Both the position numbers and the translations under genes were made by a program. A DNA stretch of 64,000 nt from Polytrichum commune (Eukaryota > Streptophyta > Polytrichopsida > Polytrichales > Polytrichaceae), in assembly GCA_950295325.1 (NCBI GenBank), contig OX485809.1, positions 20,212,001 through 20,276,000 of the forward strand, written 5' to 3'. The notes beneath the pieces were generated by a model. That model saw only the letters and a list, made by a program, of their open reading frames with translations, searched no databases and was not told the origin of the DNA. Every line of letters begins with the position of its first letter. Positions within the stretch are counted from its first letter, which is position 1. Of this stretch, positions 15,030 through 26,181 are shown piece after piece.

Positions 15030-17218
15030 TTACACTGCAAGAGCACGGGTGCGCTAGCACAATTGTGAGATGCCAAAGAAAGTTGGGGGGTCTTAGCCTT
15101 CTTTCCCCAAAGGATGCAATGCAAGCACTCATGAGTAAGTGGATCATTCAAACACTTCTACTTGGCCAGTTGAATTTGAAAATCTTGCTAAGGTATTGCA
15201 TCAAGCAACTCCAACCTCCTTATCATGGTTCATGGGGCCCTTCTTCTCTCTGGTTGAATTCTCTCTTAACTTCTCCATGAAAGGTGGGTCAAAGTTTGGC
15301 ATCATATTGCTCAATCTTGGAAGGTGATGGCATGCATGGTGACTTTATTTCTATGTATGGCTTGGAGGGTATTTTACAAGTTAACCTATGGTGGCAAATT
15401 GAATACCAAAGATTGTGCTTCGGCATTACCATGGATAGGGGCTTGGAACTTTATAGTAAAGGTTTGAGACACTTCCGGGATATTTGGGTTCTAGGGAACT
15501 CTGATTTTTAAAAGAGGGAGGAAGCGCACACCAAATTTTCCTTTGCACACGTTTATTACAATTCTTGAGTCAAACTACTAGAACACTATGGTGTGTTTTG
15601 TGATAGGATGATTAGCTAGCATGTGACACGTCCCACCTCATAGGAATGAGTTGGTTTGTATAGAAACCAAGAGGACAATTTGTCGGAATGGGTGGTTAGT
15701 GCAAGTTACTTTAAGGAATTTAGTTTTGGGCCGGTCCAATTTAGTTCTGTGTTTGAAAATATTGTTTGTAAATCCACTATTGGATCGCAATATTCTACCC
15801 TTAGTGAAGTTAAACCACATGCTAAGTATGCGGAACCTCCCACGGCATTCTCGGGTTGGATGTCACAAGTTAGGATGGACAAACTTTCTTTTGGTAGTGT
15901 CAAATCCAATTCAACTTATTCTTTGGAATATTGGATCAATTTCTCTTTGACCTGGAAAGGTGGTGGTGGCTTGAGATTGCTCCCTTCTTGGCATATTTGA
16001 CCAAGTTTAGGAGGAAGTGGATTAGTGCTCAAAAGACTCTTAAAAAACCAATCCCCGACAAATGGTGGAACAGAAATCCTCCCTCCACCTCTCCACATTG
16101 GCACGGGGAGGTCACTCCATTGTCAAGTTGAAAACCACGTGCGAACAAAAAAAATCTACATTTTCTAAGTTGCATCAACAAAATGGGTCAAACTTTTATC
16201 AAAAAAAATTTATGAGTACATATACATGGTATCTATTACATAGTAAAAAATGATAACCAAATTTGATAATTTGTTTTCTCCTAGAAAACATACCGTTTCT
16301 AACTAGAATGACGCAGAATTGAACTAAAACAATTACTAGAAAAATGGAGATGACTAAAAATTTCAAAAAATATACAAAAGATATTATCAATGGATATGTG
16401 TATATAGAAAAAATATCATAAATTTTAAAATTATCTATGGCATATAATATAGGGTAGCAAACTTTGTTCGCACGTGGTTTTCAACTTGACAATGGAGTGA
16501 CCTCCCTGTGCACATTGGAGGATCATTTGGCATAAGCACAAGGCACAGAAGGAGGTGGCCTTCCTTTGGTCAGACATTCATAAGGCTGTAGCAGTGAATA
16601 AATGGCGTGGACAAATCTTGGCAAAGTTTGATAAAAGAGTTGCCCCCATTGTGGCTCGCCAATTGTGGAGTCAGTGGAACACAAATTCTTCGGTTGCCCT
16701 TTGGCTCAACAAGTGTGGCACTATGCGGCTAACATTGGTTAACCTTGGCCCTCGGAATTTTTTTTCAATGATGTAGAGCCTCTTTGATCAACCTCTTAGC
16801 AAATCACTAAAACCTTTCAGTGGTATTTGGTTCTTCTTGAGGAGTGGTCTTCCATGGATTATTGGGTGTCAATTGAATGATCTGGTTTTTAATGCTCTTC
16901 AATGACTGGTGGAGAAAACATGCCAATTTGTGTGGGATTCCTCACTTGACTATGGTAGCTTGAGTGGCAACAAACTCTTACAAATTTGGTGAAAACACTA
17001 GATGTTGCTTATGAGGACGTTCTTAAAGAATTTGACAATGTTTGATATTTCAAAGGTCTTATTGTTACTCGCAACAATTTAGTGATTACTTGGAAAGTTA
17101 GACCTGGGATGGGCATTTATTTTTTAAGTCGCCTTGTTTGTGTTTCGCTCGAGACAATTGTACTTTTCATTTTGCAATTGAATTCGCTTTCAATTTGTGC
17201 CGAAAGAAAAGAAAGATA
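15030..17218 (+). mobile_element. Decayed LINE (non-LTR retrotransposon) 3' portion
   Basis: Broken plus-strand ORFs read in order like the C-terminal part of a plant LINE polyprotein: KLGGLSLLSPKDAMQALMSK (15080-15140), then W-rich text through 15511, a second piece at 15651-16000, and after the MITE insertion FLWSDIHKAVAVNKWRGQI (16561-16617), which resembles the zinc-knuckle domain following reverse transcriptase. It ends at about 17218 in an A-rich tail (GAAAGAAAAGAAAGATAAT). The catalytic reverse transcriptase motif is not visible here. Frames shift several times, so the element is dead. Confidence 0.6.
16102..16510. mobile_element. hAT-like MITE, 48-bp TIRs, 8-bp TSD
   Basis: TIRs of about 48 bp begin CACGGGGAGGTCACTCC on the left and CACAGGGAGGTCACTCC on the right (inverted), and continue through CCACGTGCGAACAAA. 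The identical 8-bp CACATTGG flanks both ends (16094-16101 and 16511-16518), as expected for a hAT insertion. It splits the LINE, whose frame text resumes on the far side. The interior is AT-rich and non-coding. Confidence 0.85.
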
Positions 17219-17918
17219 ATAGTGTGTTTTATATCATAGGAGAAGTGGGCTAGTCGGAAAAAGCACCCATTGAAGACCCATGTACCTTAGTAGTGTCACA
17301 AATGCTCCATTGTTTTGTAAGCACTCCTTGACGACTGTATTCGTCGAAGGATTCTTGGTTATCGTCGACACCTGACGAAACCTGAGGTTCGTCCAAGACA
17401 ACTGCTAAGCTCTCTCACTCCACCTTCTTTATTCCGATTCACCTTCGATCCCCCTCATTTCGCCATCCCCAATCTGCACCTCTACTGCACCAATTCTGCC
17501 AATCAACATGTCCAGGGACGCATCACCTCGCGCTCTTCATTTCTTCTGGTGACGGTTTCTCAAATGGCTCTCCCGAACCACATCTTTTGAGTGTTTTCCC
17601 CAACCCTTCCCGTTCAATATTGCAACAAGTGAAAGCTCGCTCTGGAGCATTGATCGACACCGATGTCGTTAGTAGACTCTTCTTGCTTCTTATTCGATTC
17701 GTTATGAATTTTAGGTTAATTAAAATAAGCTGTCTCCGTTTGAAGACCCGATGATGGATCGGGGAAGAAATGACATGATGTGGAGATGACAACGGGGCGG
17801 GAGGTTGCAAGAGGAGAGCAACGAGCAAGGGGAGGAGCCATGATCACATCGCACGAGAGGACCAGAGTGAAGGCGAGTGGCAGAGTGAAAGGTGGCATGG
17901 GGAATTTGGCTATCCATT
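17219..17918. other. Intergenic, no gene seen
   Basis: C/T-rich in 17400-17560 and otherwise mixed. Overlapping ORFs on both strands between 17523 and 18066 are chance readings of the tandem promoter repeat. Confidence 0.4.
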
Positions 17919-18500
17919 CAGCTCTTCGCTCCTCCACATCCGTAAGGAGCATACCTACTGTCACACGCATCATCAACGACTCCTCCTCACTCTCAATCAC
18001 ATGTTTTACGAAGTATAAACAGGGACTGCATATTGCTTTGTAGTCATCGTCACAATTGGCATCCACCTCCGTTACTATAAATTGTGCTCCCTAGCATTGA
18101 GACCATAGCCTGCATTGTGAACTTCTCAATTTGCATTCCATCAGCTCTTCGCTCCTCCACATCCGTAAGCACCTAATGTCACACACATCATTAAATCCCC
18201 CTCCTCACTCTCAATCAAACATTTACGAAGTATGAACAGGGACTGCATTGTGCTTTGTAGTCATCATCACAATTGGTATCCACCTCCATTATTTATAAAC
18301 TAGCTTGGACCCGGCCCTCCCGCTGCACCTGTGCATGCGAATTAATGTCCTGAGCCACCCTCGCCACAGTCAAATCACTTTCACGTGCCCCCGCGGTCCC
18401 CTTCCGGAACGTTGGGGCGACGCTTACCACCACGTTTAATTTTTTGTTCCATGGCATTGAGCATCGAGACCAAAGTCCACATTGCGAACCTCTCAATTCG
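17919..18500 (+). promoter_or_regulatory. Tandemly duplicated upstream region with two TATA-like boxes
   Basis: A 223-bp direct repeat: 17919-18141 recurs from 18142 to about 18310 (CAGCTCTTCGCTCCTCCAC, ACAGGGACTGCAT, GTATCCACCTCC shared). The tail of the unit recurs again, diverged, at 18455-18500. Each of the first two units ends with a TATA-like box, at 18076-18083 and 18292-18299. The second lies about 270 bp upstream of the start codon of the coiled-coil gene. Whether either is used is inference. Confidence 0.55.
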
Positions 18501-18564
18501 CACAATAGTAGAAAATTCCTTGTGACATATTCTGTACGCCACAATTGCTTGCCACCAGCTACGA

Positions 18565-21500
18565 ATGAGAGAGAAGGACCTGCAGGTAACTAATCTCTAG
18601 AAATGGTTTAAGCATAACGTTCTGCAGGAAGTGGCTTGATGTCACATTGCCCAGACACAGAAGATTTGAGTTCACAAGCATGTGCTGATTCCGAATCTGG
18701 AGGTGCATGAACGATTAGATCATGTTGTTGTAATTTCTTAAGCGCCTCTGAGGGGAAATTTTTTGTAAGGGATTCTATTAGTGTTGCAGTCAGCTTTCCA
18801 CCATGACTTTCCAAGAGCATCTTCATGCCCTGCAATAGAGCTAGCAAGCAGAGGTTCTAAGTGTGTTTACTTGCTCCTCAAAGCATTTACACAAATACCA
18901 AACTGCGGTCTCCTAATTATCAAATGAAATATAATGAAGTTTGAGATTCCAAGATTTGCTTATATGGCTAACCTTTCGTGGCAGAAGAAGCCGTCTAGCC
19001 CGAAGGAGAGAATGATGAACAGGACCACAGAGGTGCATGACAACGCCCCAACAATTGATGAGCTCCTGAAAACTGTAAGTTGCAGCTGTCCTAAATGCTG
19101 ACTCTATGCCAACTAAGCATAGGTTGTGCGAATATCCAAGTTTCTAGCTGGCTGAAACCCATAGCTAATTACTATAGAGCTCTGGACGACATTACAATGC
19201 AGGTTTTTTTTTTAAATGACTACTTCAGACCTCAACCAATAGGTAAGCTTTAGTCTGTGGGGAAATGTCCAAATAAGGCATTCTTGCAATGTGTGGCTAC
19301 TTGTTTTTAGGTCTTATAGAGAATCCAAACCATCCATTTTCCTAACATTCTACATTGTAAAAGGCCAGTGAGAATACCACCACATTTGTGAAGTGTGCAT
19401 TTATTTGCCGTGTGCTGGTTTGAATCAGAGGTGTATGTTTGAATCACCGCATACTGACATATTAGTATACAGAACTTGCCGATGGATTGGAAGACATTTG
19501 GATCATTAGCTATTATAAGATAATCATACTTCCTAGATTTTTAGATTTCAAAGAGGATGTTGTGCTAAGGGGGCTGCTCCATTTCATGATTTTTGTACTG
19601 AGCTCCAAGAATTAATCCACATGCAAACAGCAAAGATAACCAGGACATTGATTTTCTTAATGAATTCAATCTGAGGACAGTGTTATTTTTTTAAATGGCT
19701 AACAAATTTTCAATGTATGGCAGGTGAAGAGGCTAGAGAAGGGGTTCTTGAGCCTTGCAGATGCAGTGATAGCTGAAATAGGCATCTTCCTCACTTCATT
19801 GAGCTTTTCATTTCTTTCTGTCGTATTGCTTATCTTGGATATATGACATGAAAGGAGGAAGGGAGAAGTTATTCTGAGGTTGATATTTGCCCTAAGAATA
19901 GCAGCAATACTGCATGCTTGGACATTGGTTTTGAACTGACAAACTACCCCATGTTTCTGTATGGGTGTGTGATCAGAGGGAATGAAAGATGATGCTCGAT
20001 GTTGGCAGGTATAGCACTCTATACTAATCATATATTGATATTACTATGAACAGGTATGAAATCTTACTCCATAGCAAGACCGATTTCCTGATATTCAAGA
20101 CTTTGAAATTCTGATTTTTAACCCTAAGTACACGTCCATTTTTCTGTTCTTTATCCCAGGCTTTCTCCGACATGTAGGATCTGTGAAACCACAAGAGCAT
20201 GGGTAACATCTATAGTAGGGTGTTAAAATATGATGAAATGACTATGTTGTGTAAATAATCCCTTCATTGCATATTGTGTAGAATCTAATATTGATACAGA
20301 TGCGCATATGGCTGGAACATTAGGAAGAGCGGGAAGAGCTATGGAAGACAATGATGGCTTTCCATAAACGAGAAAATGCTGAAATAGAACCCATACATTG
20401 TCGCCTTGACAGTCTTGAGAAACGGGCTTGCGACATCGAAAAGCACTTGCAAAGTCGAGATCCTGACACACGAGCCCCAGCCAACGACCGCCTTGATGAG
20501 CTTGAGCGACGAGCTTATGAACTGGAAAAGCAAGTCAAGAAGCAACAAATACATGTTCTTCAGGGTCCTCAGGTAGAACTTCTGAAATTCTATTTACTCA
20601 ACTTTTGGAAATCTAGTCCATTGCATCTGTCTTGACACATGCTGCAGGGTGCGGAATATCATTTGATACTCCTAAATAATGTTGAACCTATAAAAATGTT
20701 CTCAAGATGGTGATGCCACACTTTCTGACTGAAGGGCTTCTCTGTGTAGGCTTCAGTTTTATAACTCACTTCACCCTCTAACCGTAAGCAGCTTTTGCAA
20801 AACAAGCGATGATTATATCCTTGAAGCAAAACCAAACATCGTTGTATACTCCAACCTTACCCACCATGAGGGAAACGACTTCTGATTCTACGCTCCAACA
20901 AAATCCATACTTCTTTGTATGGGCTCCATCTCATAACTCGCCTCACCCTCGAAACGTATGCTCCTTTTGGAAAACAATTCATGATGGGACCGTCAACGCA
21001 AAACCAAACATCTTTTTGTAGGCTACACAATCGTAACTCATCACACCACTTGGTTTTACCCTAACCCAATCATTCCATCCATTGTTTTCGTTCTAAGTAA
21101 ATTTAAGTGGTATACAAAGACAAAGTGCGGGCACCTATGTGAGTATTACGAGAGCTACAGAATACTGATGTCCACAATCGCTCAGTTCCAGCTCATATGA
21201 GGCATTCTGACTTACACTGGCTCATAATTCATAAATGTATGAAAAACCCAAAATCTCTATAGTTGGTAGCACCTCACAATAAATGACAAGGAATGCAATT
21301 CACTAATGTTTGATATGCGAGCAGACTGTCCAGGACATTCCGACATTCAAAGAAGAGCTAGCACACAGGAGCGCTTTGCTAGAACTACAAGGTCAGAAAT
21401 CAGATGGGAGCAAGCGGGGGACGCACTACCGGTACTCTGATCCTGAAGAGGCAATTCATGCAGTCCGTAAAGAAATTGAAGAATTGTAAGTGCGATTATT

Positions 21501-22520
21501 ATCCTATTATTGAACGAACTGCAAGTCATATTGATATTCAAGACTCTGAAATTCTATATTTTTTTTGTTTTTCCTTTTGTTCCAGATTTCCGTTTTTGCT
21601 ACCATGCTTTATCAGATATGTATGATCTGCGAGACCACAGGGGACTGTGGGTTAAAATTATGTTGAAGTGATTATGTTTTGTAAATAGCCCCTCTTATTC
21701 TATAGTTTGCATTGTGTGTAGAATCTAATATTGATACAGATTTTCATATGGCTAGCACATTTGGGTTCAGAGTAAAGTTTGACAATAATCTGTATAACAT
21801 TCTACAGGGCAATATTACACTCAGTGTGCATAGTGCTTTTTGTTTTGCATGTACTTGGTAACGCACTCTTGTTATATACTATACCTTGAGTCAGGGTATA
21901 ATATAGGAGAACAACGTCTCGACATGGGGAGTTGCAGCAAACAGAGCTCCAATACAATGTGTCAGCCATCACTCATGACTTGCACAAGCTTCAAGTGTGG
22001 TGCAAACTCTTTGAGAATGACCAAGCCATGGTATGTATGTCAACAGAACTCAAATTGTATCCCTCTACTGACCGAAATCAACGGGTGGTGTATTGTACAG
22101 CAATTATATTTGCAAAGGATTCCAGCACTCCTCTAGGCGGTCACTTGAAGAGAAGTAGTGTTTATGGTATCATGACTCACCAGAATTCTTCATTACGCGC
22201 CTTATGATTAACTCATTTGTTCTCAGGACCATGTTACTTTATCCAGATAGAAACCATTAGAACACGATGAAACAAAATGTATGTGTAGAGCTTCCTTAGG
22301 ATACATTGGCAAGCAAGAACCAAATAAGTATCCCATGTTAAGTGAACTTGAGGTCGTCAACTGTGAGAAGCTGTCTGATTTGGTGTGTTTGTAGCACTTA
22401 CATTCTAGTGGAAGAACAACACCTGACAGGCTAATCAATGTTGAGAAGACTTGATGACGTTGATGAATTTGTGTGCAGCGGCTACAACAGATCGCTGAAT
22501 CAATGGTTGAAGAACACTAG
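18565..22520 (+). CDS. Unrecognised coiled-coil protein, seven exons, about 242 residues
   Basis: Exons: 18565-18585, 18985-19074, 19724-19765, 20324-20572, 21325-21485, 21907-22030, 22479-22520. All introns are GT-AG and the sum is 729 nt, exactly 243 codons with TAG at 22518-22520. The ATG is the first after an in-frame stop at 18523. The start MREKDLQ and a basic KKPSSPKERMMNRTTEV segment precede VKRLEKGFLSLADA. Exon 4 is a long charged heptad-like helix (RLDSLEKRACDIEKHLQ, RLDELERRAYELEKQVKKQ). Exon 5 contains YRYSDPEEAIHAVRKEIEEL, and exon 6 contains ITHDLHKLQVWCKLFENDQ. No signal peptide or membrane span. I do not recognise the family; a scaffold or motor-adaptor role would be a guess. 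The exon 3 donor (GCA|GTGATA) is weak. The terminal exon is only 42 nt. Confidence 0.65.
18608..18829 (-). CDS. Possible terminal exon on minus strand inside intron 1 of the coiled-coil gene
   Basis: A minus-strand reading of 73 codons plus stop, preceded by a good acceptor (TCTATTGCAG at 18839-18830). It begins GMKMLLESHGGKLTATLIE and continues SLTKNFPSEALKKLQQHDLI, helix-turn-helix-like text that looks less random than most shadow ORFs. No partner exon was found upstream on the minus strand. It may be a relic of another gene or chance. Family not recognised. Confidence 0.25.
   Translation of the reverse strand, partial: GMKMLLESHGGKLTATLIESLTKNFPSEALKKLQQHDLIVHAPPDSESAHACELKSSVSGQCDIKPLPAERYA
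20085..20323 (+). repeat. Duplicated intron segment, copy 1
   Basis: The end of intron 3 of the coiled-coil gene matches 21530-21765 in intron 5: GATATTCAAGACT, TGAAATTCT, AGAATCTAATATTGATACAG and CATATGGCT are shared in order. Copy 1 ends exactly at the exon 4 acceptor. Confidence 0.75.
20763..21020 (+). repeat. Direct repeat of about 173-bp period in intron 4
   Basis: The start of the repeat (AACTCACTTCACCCTC, then GCAAAACCAAACATC) recurs 173 bp on as AACTCGCCTCACCCTC and GCAAAACCAAACATC. Two diverged units, non-coding. Confidence 0.6.
21530..21765 (+). repeat. Duplicated intron segment, copy 2
   Basis: Counterpart of 20085-20323, lying in intron 5 of the same gene, about 1.44 kb downstream. 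It ends at CATATGGCTAGCACATTTGG, where copy 1 has the exon 4 acceptor; no exon follows here. Confidence 0.75.
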
Positions 22521-23548
22521 TCGGTACAGTCAACACCAGTTGTTCTTCCGTGGAAATTCCTAGGACCCAATTATTTTCTCTTGAATTAAGCACTAAGATG
22601 CATGCAGTGAACAAGATTTGCCTTCAAAAATCCTAGCTTTCCAGCATCGATTTTCCTTGTTGCCCCTACCAGCTCTCTGTTAAACATCACCATCATGTGT
22701 TGACACAGGTCATTGCAATCAGATATTGTTTGGTTTACTCGGGAAAATATCAAAATTTCCATCCTACAAGCACTGGCTGTGCATCAATGCACACAAATTT
22801 CTATACCGTGCATCAATTGTGGAAGCTTTGAAGCTTACTCAGGAATGATGCTTGGTTATGGAGCTCGGAAAAATATTGCGAAGGATTTTGACGTATTCTG
22901 GAATGCAGCAAGATACGGCAATGGAGAAAGGCCTTCAAGAGGGCAAAGATTACTGCACTCGGAGCTCTTCATTGTCAGACTGGAGCATCTGGCTGCTCAT
23001 TTTAATTACACAACGTCAGAATTTAGCTACCTTAGTACTTTACCACAAAAACATTACTTTATTGAGTGTAGGTGCTGCTTGTCACGCACTGGTTCGTTGA
23101 AACATGTGAAAAGATTGATGTAGCATGAAGATGAATTTGACTATAGCAAGCAGTGTCTAAATTGATAAGGCATTGTGATAATAACTGGGATTGTGACCAC
23201 AGTATTTACATGATGTATTCAGGTAGGATGATTATCCAGATTAATTGTCCTCGCAAACGAGTTTTTGGCCGGGCATATGATTTTCTACGTGCTCTTTTAA
23301 CTACAAGGATTTCTTCAGATAAGAATGTGGGATAAAAGAGCACCCTGAATTAGTCATCCCATTGAGCTATTTGTTCGAACAAATCCAGTTGATTCGATTA
23401 ACTTCAGAGACAGTTCTAAAATTAAAAGACAAGTTCTGCCAATGTTGTAATCAGACCACTTTCTGGTTCTCTGATGGATGATAGCTAGAGATGGTAATGG
23501 GAGGATTTTTCCTTTTATTGTGCATGCTTTTTAAAACAAAAAGGATTT
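22521..23548 (+). other. 3' flank of the coiled-coil gene, no firm gene
   Basis: Likely 3' UTR and intergenic DNA. Two overlapping plus-strand readings (22713-23123 and 22852-23100) lack a known domain or a phase-compatible acceptor that would join them to exon 7. The rest holds nothing I recognise. Confidence 0.4.
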
Positions 23549-23785
23549 CCACTACACTGTTTATGGTATGTAGTGTCACTTACTATTTGGAATTACACAC
23601 TGCTATGCATCGATCCTTTGCTATATAATTCAAATTTTACCAACAACGATGAAATAGGTCGTTTGGACATCATGGAACAGAATCGACTTTACTTGGTAAA
23701 AGCTTCCATTTCAACTAAAAAGTTATTAGCACATCGCATCGTAACTCCGAATAGGACGTGGCACTAAATACCATAAATGGGGTAT
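23549..23785. mobile_element. MITE-like family S, copy S2
   Basis: Ends CCACTACACTGTTTATGGTA and, inverted, CCATTTATGGTATTTAGTG. Next inward are CACTTACTATTTGGAATTAC and, inverted, TCCTATTCGGAGTTACGATG. Same terminal motifs as 12004-12182, same middle as 10985-11305. Confidence 0.65.
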
Positions 23786-24382
23786 GAGAAATGTGCAAAT
23801 ACAACCAGGACACTAGAATCTTAGAAGGAGATGCTTGGGGAGAATCGGATTGGAGATTTTTTTTGGTTTTTGACAAATCGTCGATATGCGAGGATGTGCT
23901 TTCGTCCAAGACATTGTGAATTTGGTTTGCTAGATTACTCAACTCTCCTAATCTAACTTTTGTGAAGCAAGCCTTTTTCATCAAGCCTTGAAGATTAAGG
24001 CTTCCGATTACCACCAAAGCGACCTAAGTTCGATTCTCCATGCCACATGTGATAATATGTGCAACTATGATGGGAGTCTTGAGGTAAACTAGACACCCAA
24101 ATACTCATGTGGGGATGGGACACGATTTGTCCGACAATGGGAGGCAATAATTTGTTAGCAATTCTATGCAACGAACAAACACGGTTAAATCGCGTTGATC
24201 CTCAAATAAAATTGGACAAGATTCTTCTTCTTCCTCCTCCTCCTTGAACTTGGAATACCGGACATTGTTTGTGCGAATACATGTATAAGGTAAGTGGGCC
24301 TTAAGTGGAATTTTCTTTACTTTTCTTTTCTTAATCCCTACACCCACTTCTTGTCGCAAATGAACCGAACATTATTTCGAGA

Positions 24383-24650
24383 TGATTAGTAAATCCAAAT
24401 CGTGCGTGTACCTATTTTCCTCATCAATTTTGGAGCTCATATGACTATCTTCTACATTATCCAAGTGAAGATTCTTGCTCTTATTATGAAACAGTCATAC
24501 AACTCCCCTTCTCACCCATTTATGTTGACTATTGAGCTGAAAATGGTTAACATATTTTTTCAAACACGCTATCCAACCTCTTTCAAACACATGTGTTGTT
24601 GGTGTTTGCTCATTGATCCACACCTAACCACTCAAATATAGGTGTCTACA
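24383..24650 (+). mobile_element. Dispersed repeat family T, copy T2
   Basis: Shared blocks: TTAGTAAATCCAAATCG, TTTTGGAGCTCATATGA, TATGTTGACTATTGAGC, AACACATGTGTTGTTGGTG and CCACTCAAATATAGGTGTC. At the position where T4, T6 and T8 have G runs it has a short mixed G-rich segment in the other strand. Confidence 0.65.
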
Positions 24651-26152
24651 TTGTAAGAGGTCGTGGATCGTTACTAACGCCCGCCTACATTTCAAGTCGA
24701 TTTACTCGGAGACCGATACCAACATCATCTCCTTCTTGAGTGTTAGTAAGGTATATCGGCCGCACTCATTTCAGAACTTCCAAAAATAGCGGATAAGCAC
24801 TGACATAAATTCTCGCTCCATTTTTCACACCGACGTCAAACAAACATTCATTGTCGGTTTTGGGCTTTGGCAACACGCTATGGAACTTAAAGTGGGAAGC
24901 AGGAATCGGGGACGCATCGAGTGAGTGAGTGAGTGTGTGTTGTTGTTGTTGATGTTGTTGATGCATCGTCATCACTAGATATCAACTTTAACTTTACTTA
25001 ACTTACAGCCTCTGATCAGATTTTTTCGGGCACGGATATCAATGTAAGTATGTACGTTGTGGGCAATTAGAATAATGGTAGGAATACTGATTATTAAAAG
25101 GAGCACGAGATGATAGTTACAGTGAGCTCACCTTGTCACAAACCACGATTATACGCAGTAACGACAAGACAACGAGGGTGGCCAGGTTCTCTGTAAGTTG
25201 GAGCTTTTGGAAGGCCCGCCGCTAGCTAGTAGTAGTAAGTATCCATGTGTGTGGTGCCTAAAATACTGTGATGCTCTCACAAAAAGGGTATAGTACCTAT
25301 GAAGCTAGTGCCTCAAAAGGTCCCCGAAATCCGGTTGATCGGCATCATCGTCCGCTTTGGACATGGAGGATTTCTTCGACAGTTCTCGGCCACTAAAACG
25401 TGAGTACATCCTCCTCGTACCAAGTATAAGTTAATGTATGTGGCGTGTGATTCGGTTCGGCTCTCATGTTCTCCGGTTTCCCATCGATTATTAGTAGATT
25501 CACGCGACGACCGAACTTGTGCTGCGTTGGCAAATCTACGATGAAGCATCATGAGCCGCAAAAGAGAAAAGAGAAGAAAAAGAAGAAGGAAATAAACGAA
25601 AAAGGTGAAGGTGGGCGACCGAGAATATGATCTTTGTGTAATTCGGGGCGGCTTCGCACACGAGCCAAGAGCCGTGACCAAGAAATCATGAAAGCCCAAC
25701 AAAAGAATGTGTCCAAAGGCCGTCCCAACACACCTCCAAAATCATGTAGTGTGGTGGTCAAGGCGCTAGGGCTGCCACACATATCCCCTCTATGGATAAC
25801 ATTGAAACAACATTTAAAACCCCTAAGCAGAGCATCAAGAACACATTTGAGGCAATTAATGTCATCGCTATACAATACGCCATGTCCATAATTCTGCACA
25901 AAAGAAGGATAGAAAATAACGAGCCAATACCACTTGACACACAACTACCATAAGAACTCCTAAAACACTAGACAACCAATAAATAAAAAGATATCAAAAT
26001 GAACTAATGGAGGGTCCATGACTCAAACATCCACCCCACAAAGTTATAACCTTTGCCCCTACAAACACTACAACCGCACCAACACATGGCCAACTTGGTC
26101 ACCCCAGTTTCTATAGTGCCCACCCCGAGAGGGGTTAGTAGTCCTGCACCAC

Positions 26153-26181
26153 TGATATTATGTCCAGTGGACATAATATCA
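26153..26181. repeat. Perfect 29-bp palindrome
   Basis: TGATATTATGTCCA is followed by one base and then its exact reverse complement. No function can be read from it. Confidence 0.9.

Noticed and set aside
22713-23123. 136-codon ORF after the coiled-coil gene
   Set aside because: Starts at a non-ATG codon, no known domain, and no acceptor in phase with exon 7. Probably 3' UTR.
25313-25944. Cluster of ORFs on both strands
   Set aside because: They overlap one another antisense, and their Phe/Arg-rich or Ser-rich translations come from biased DNA.
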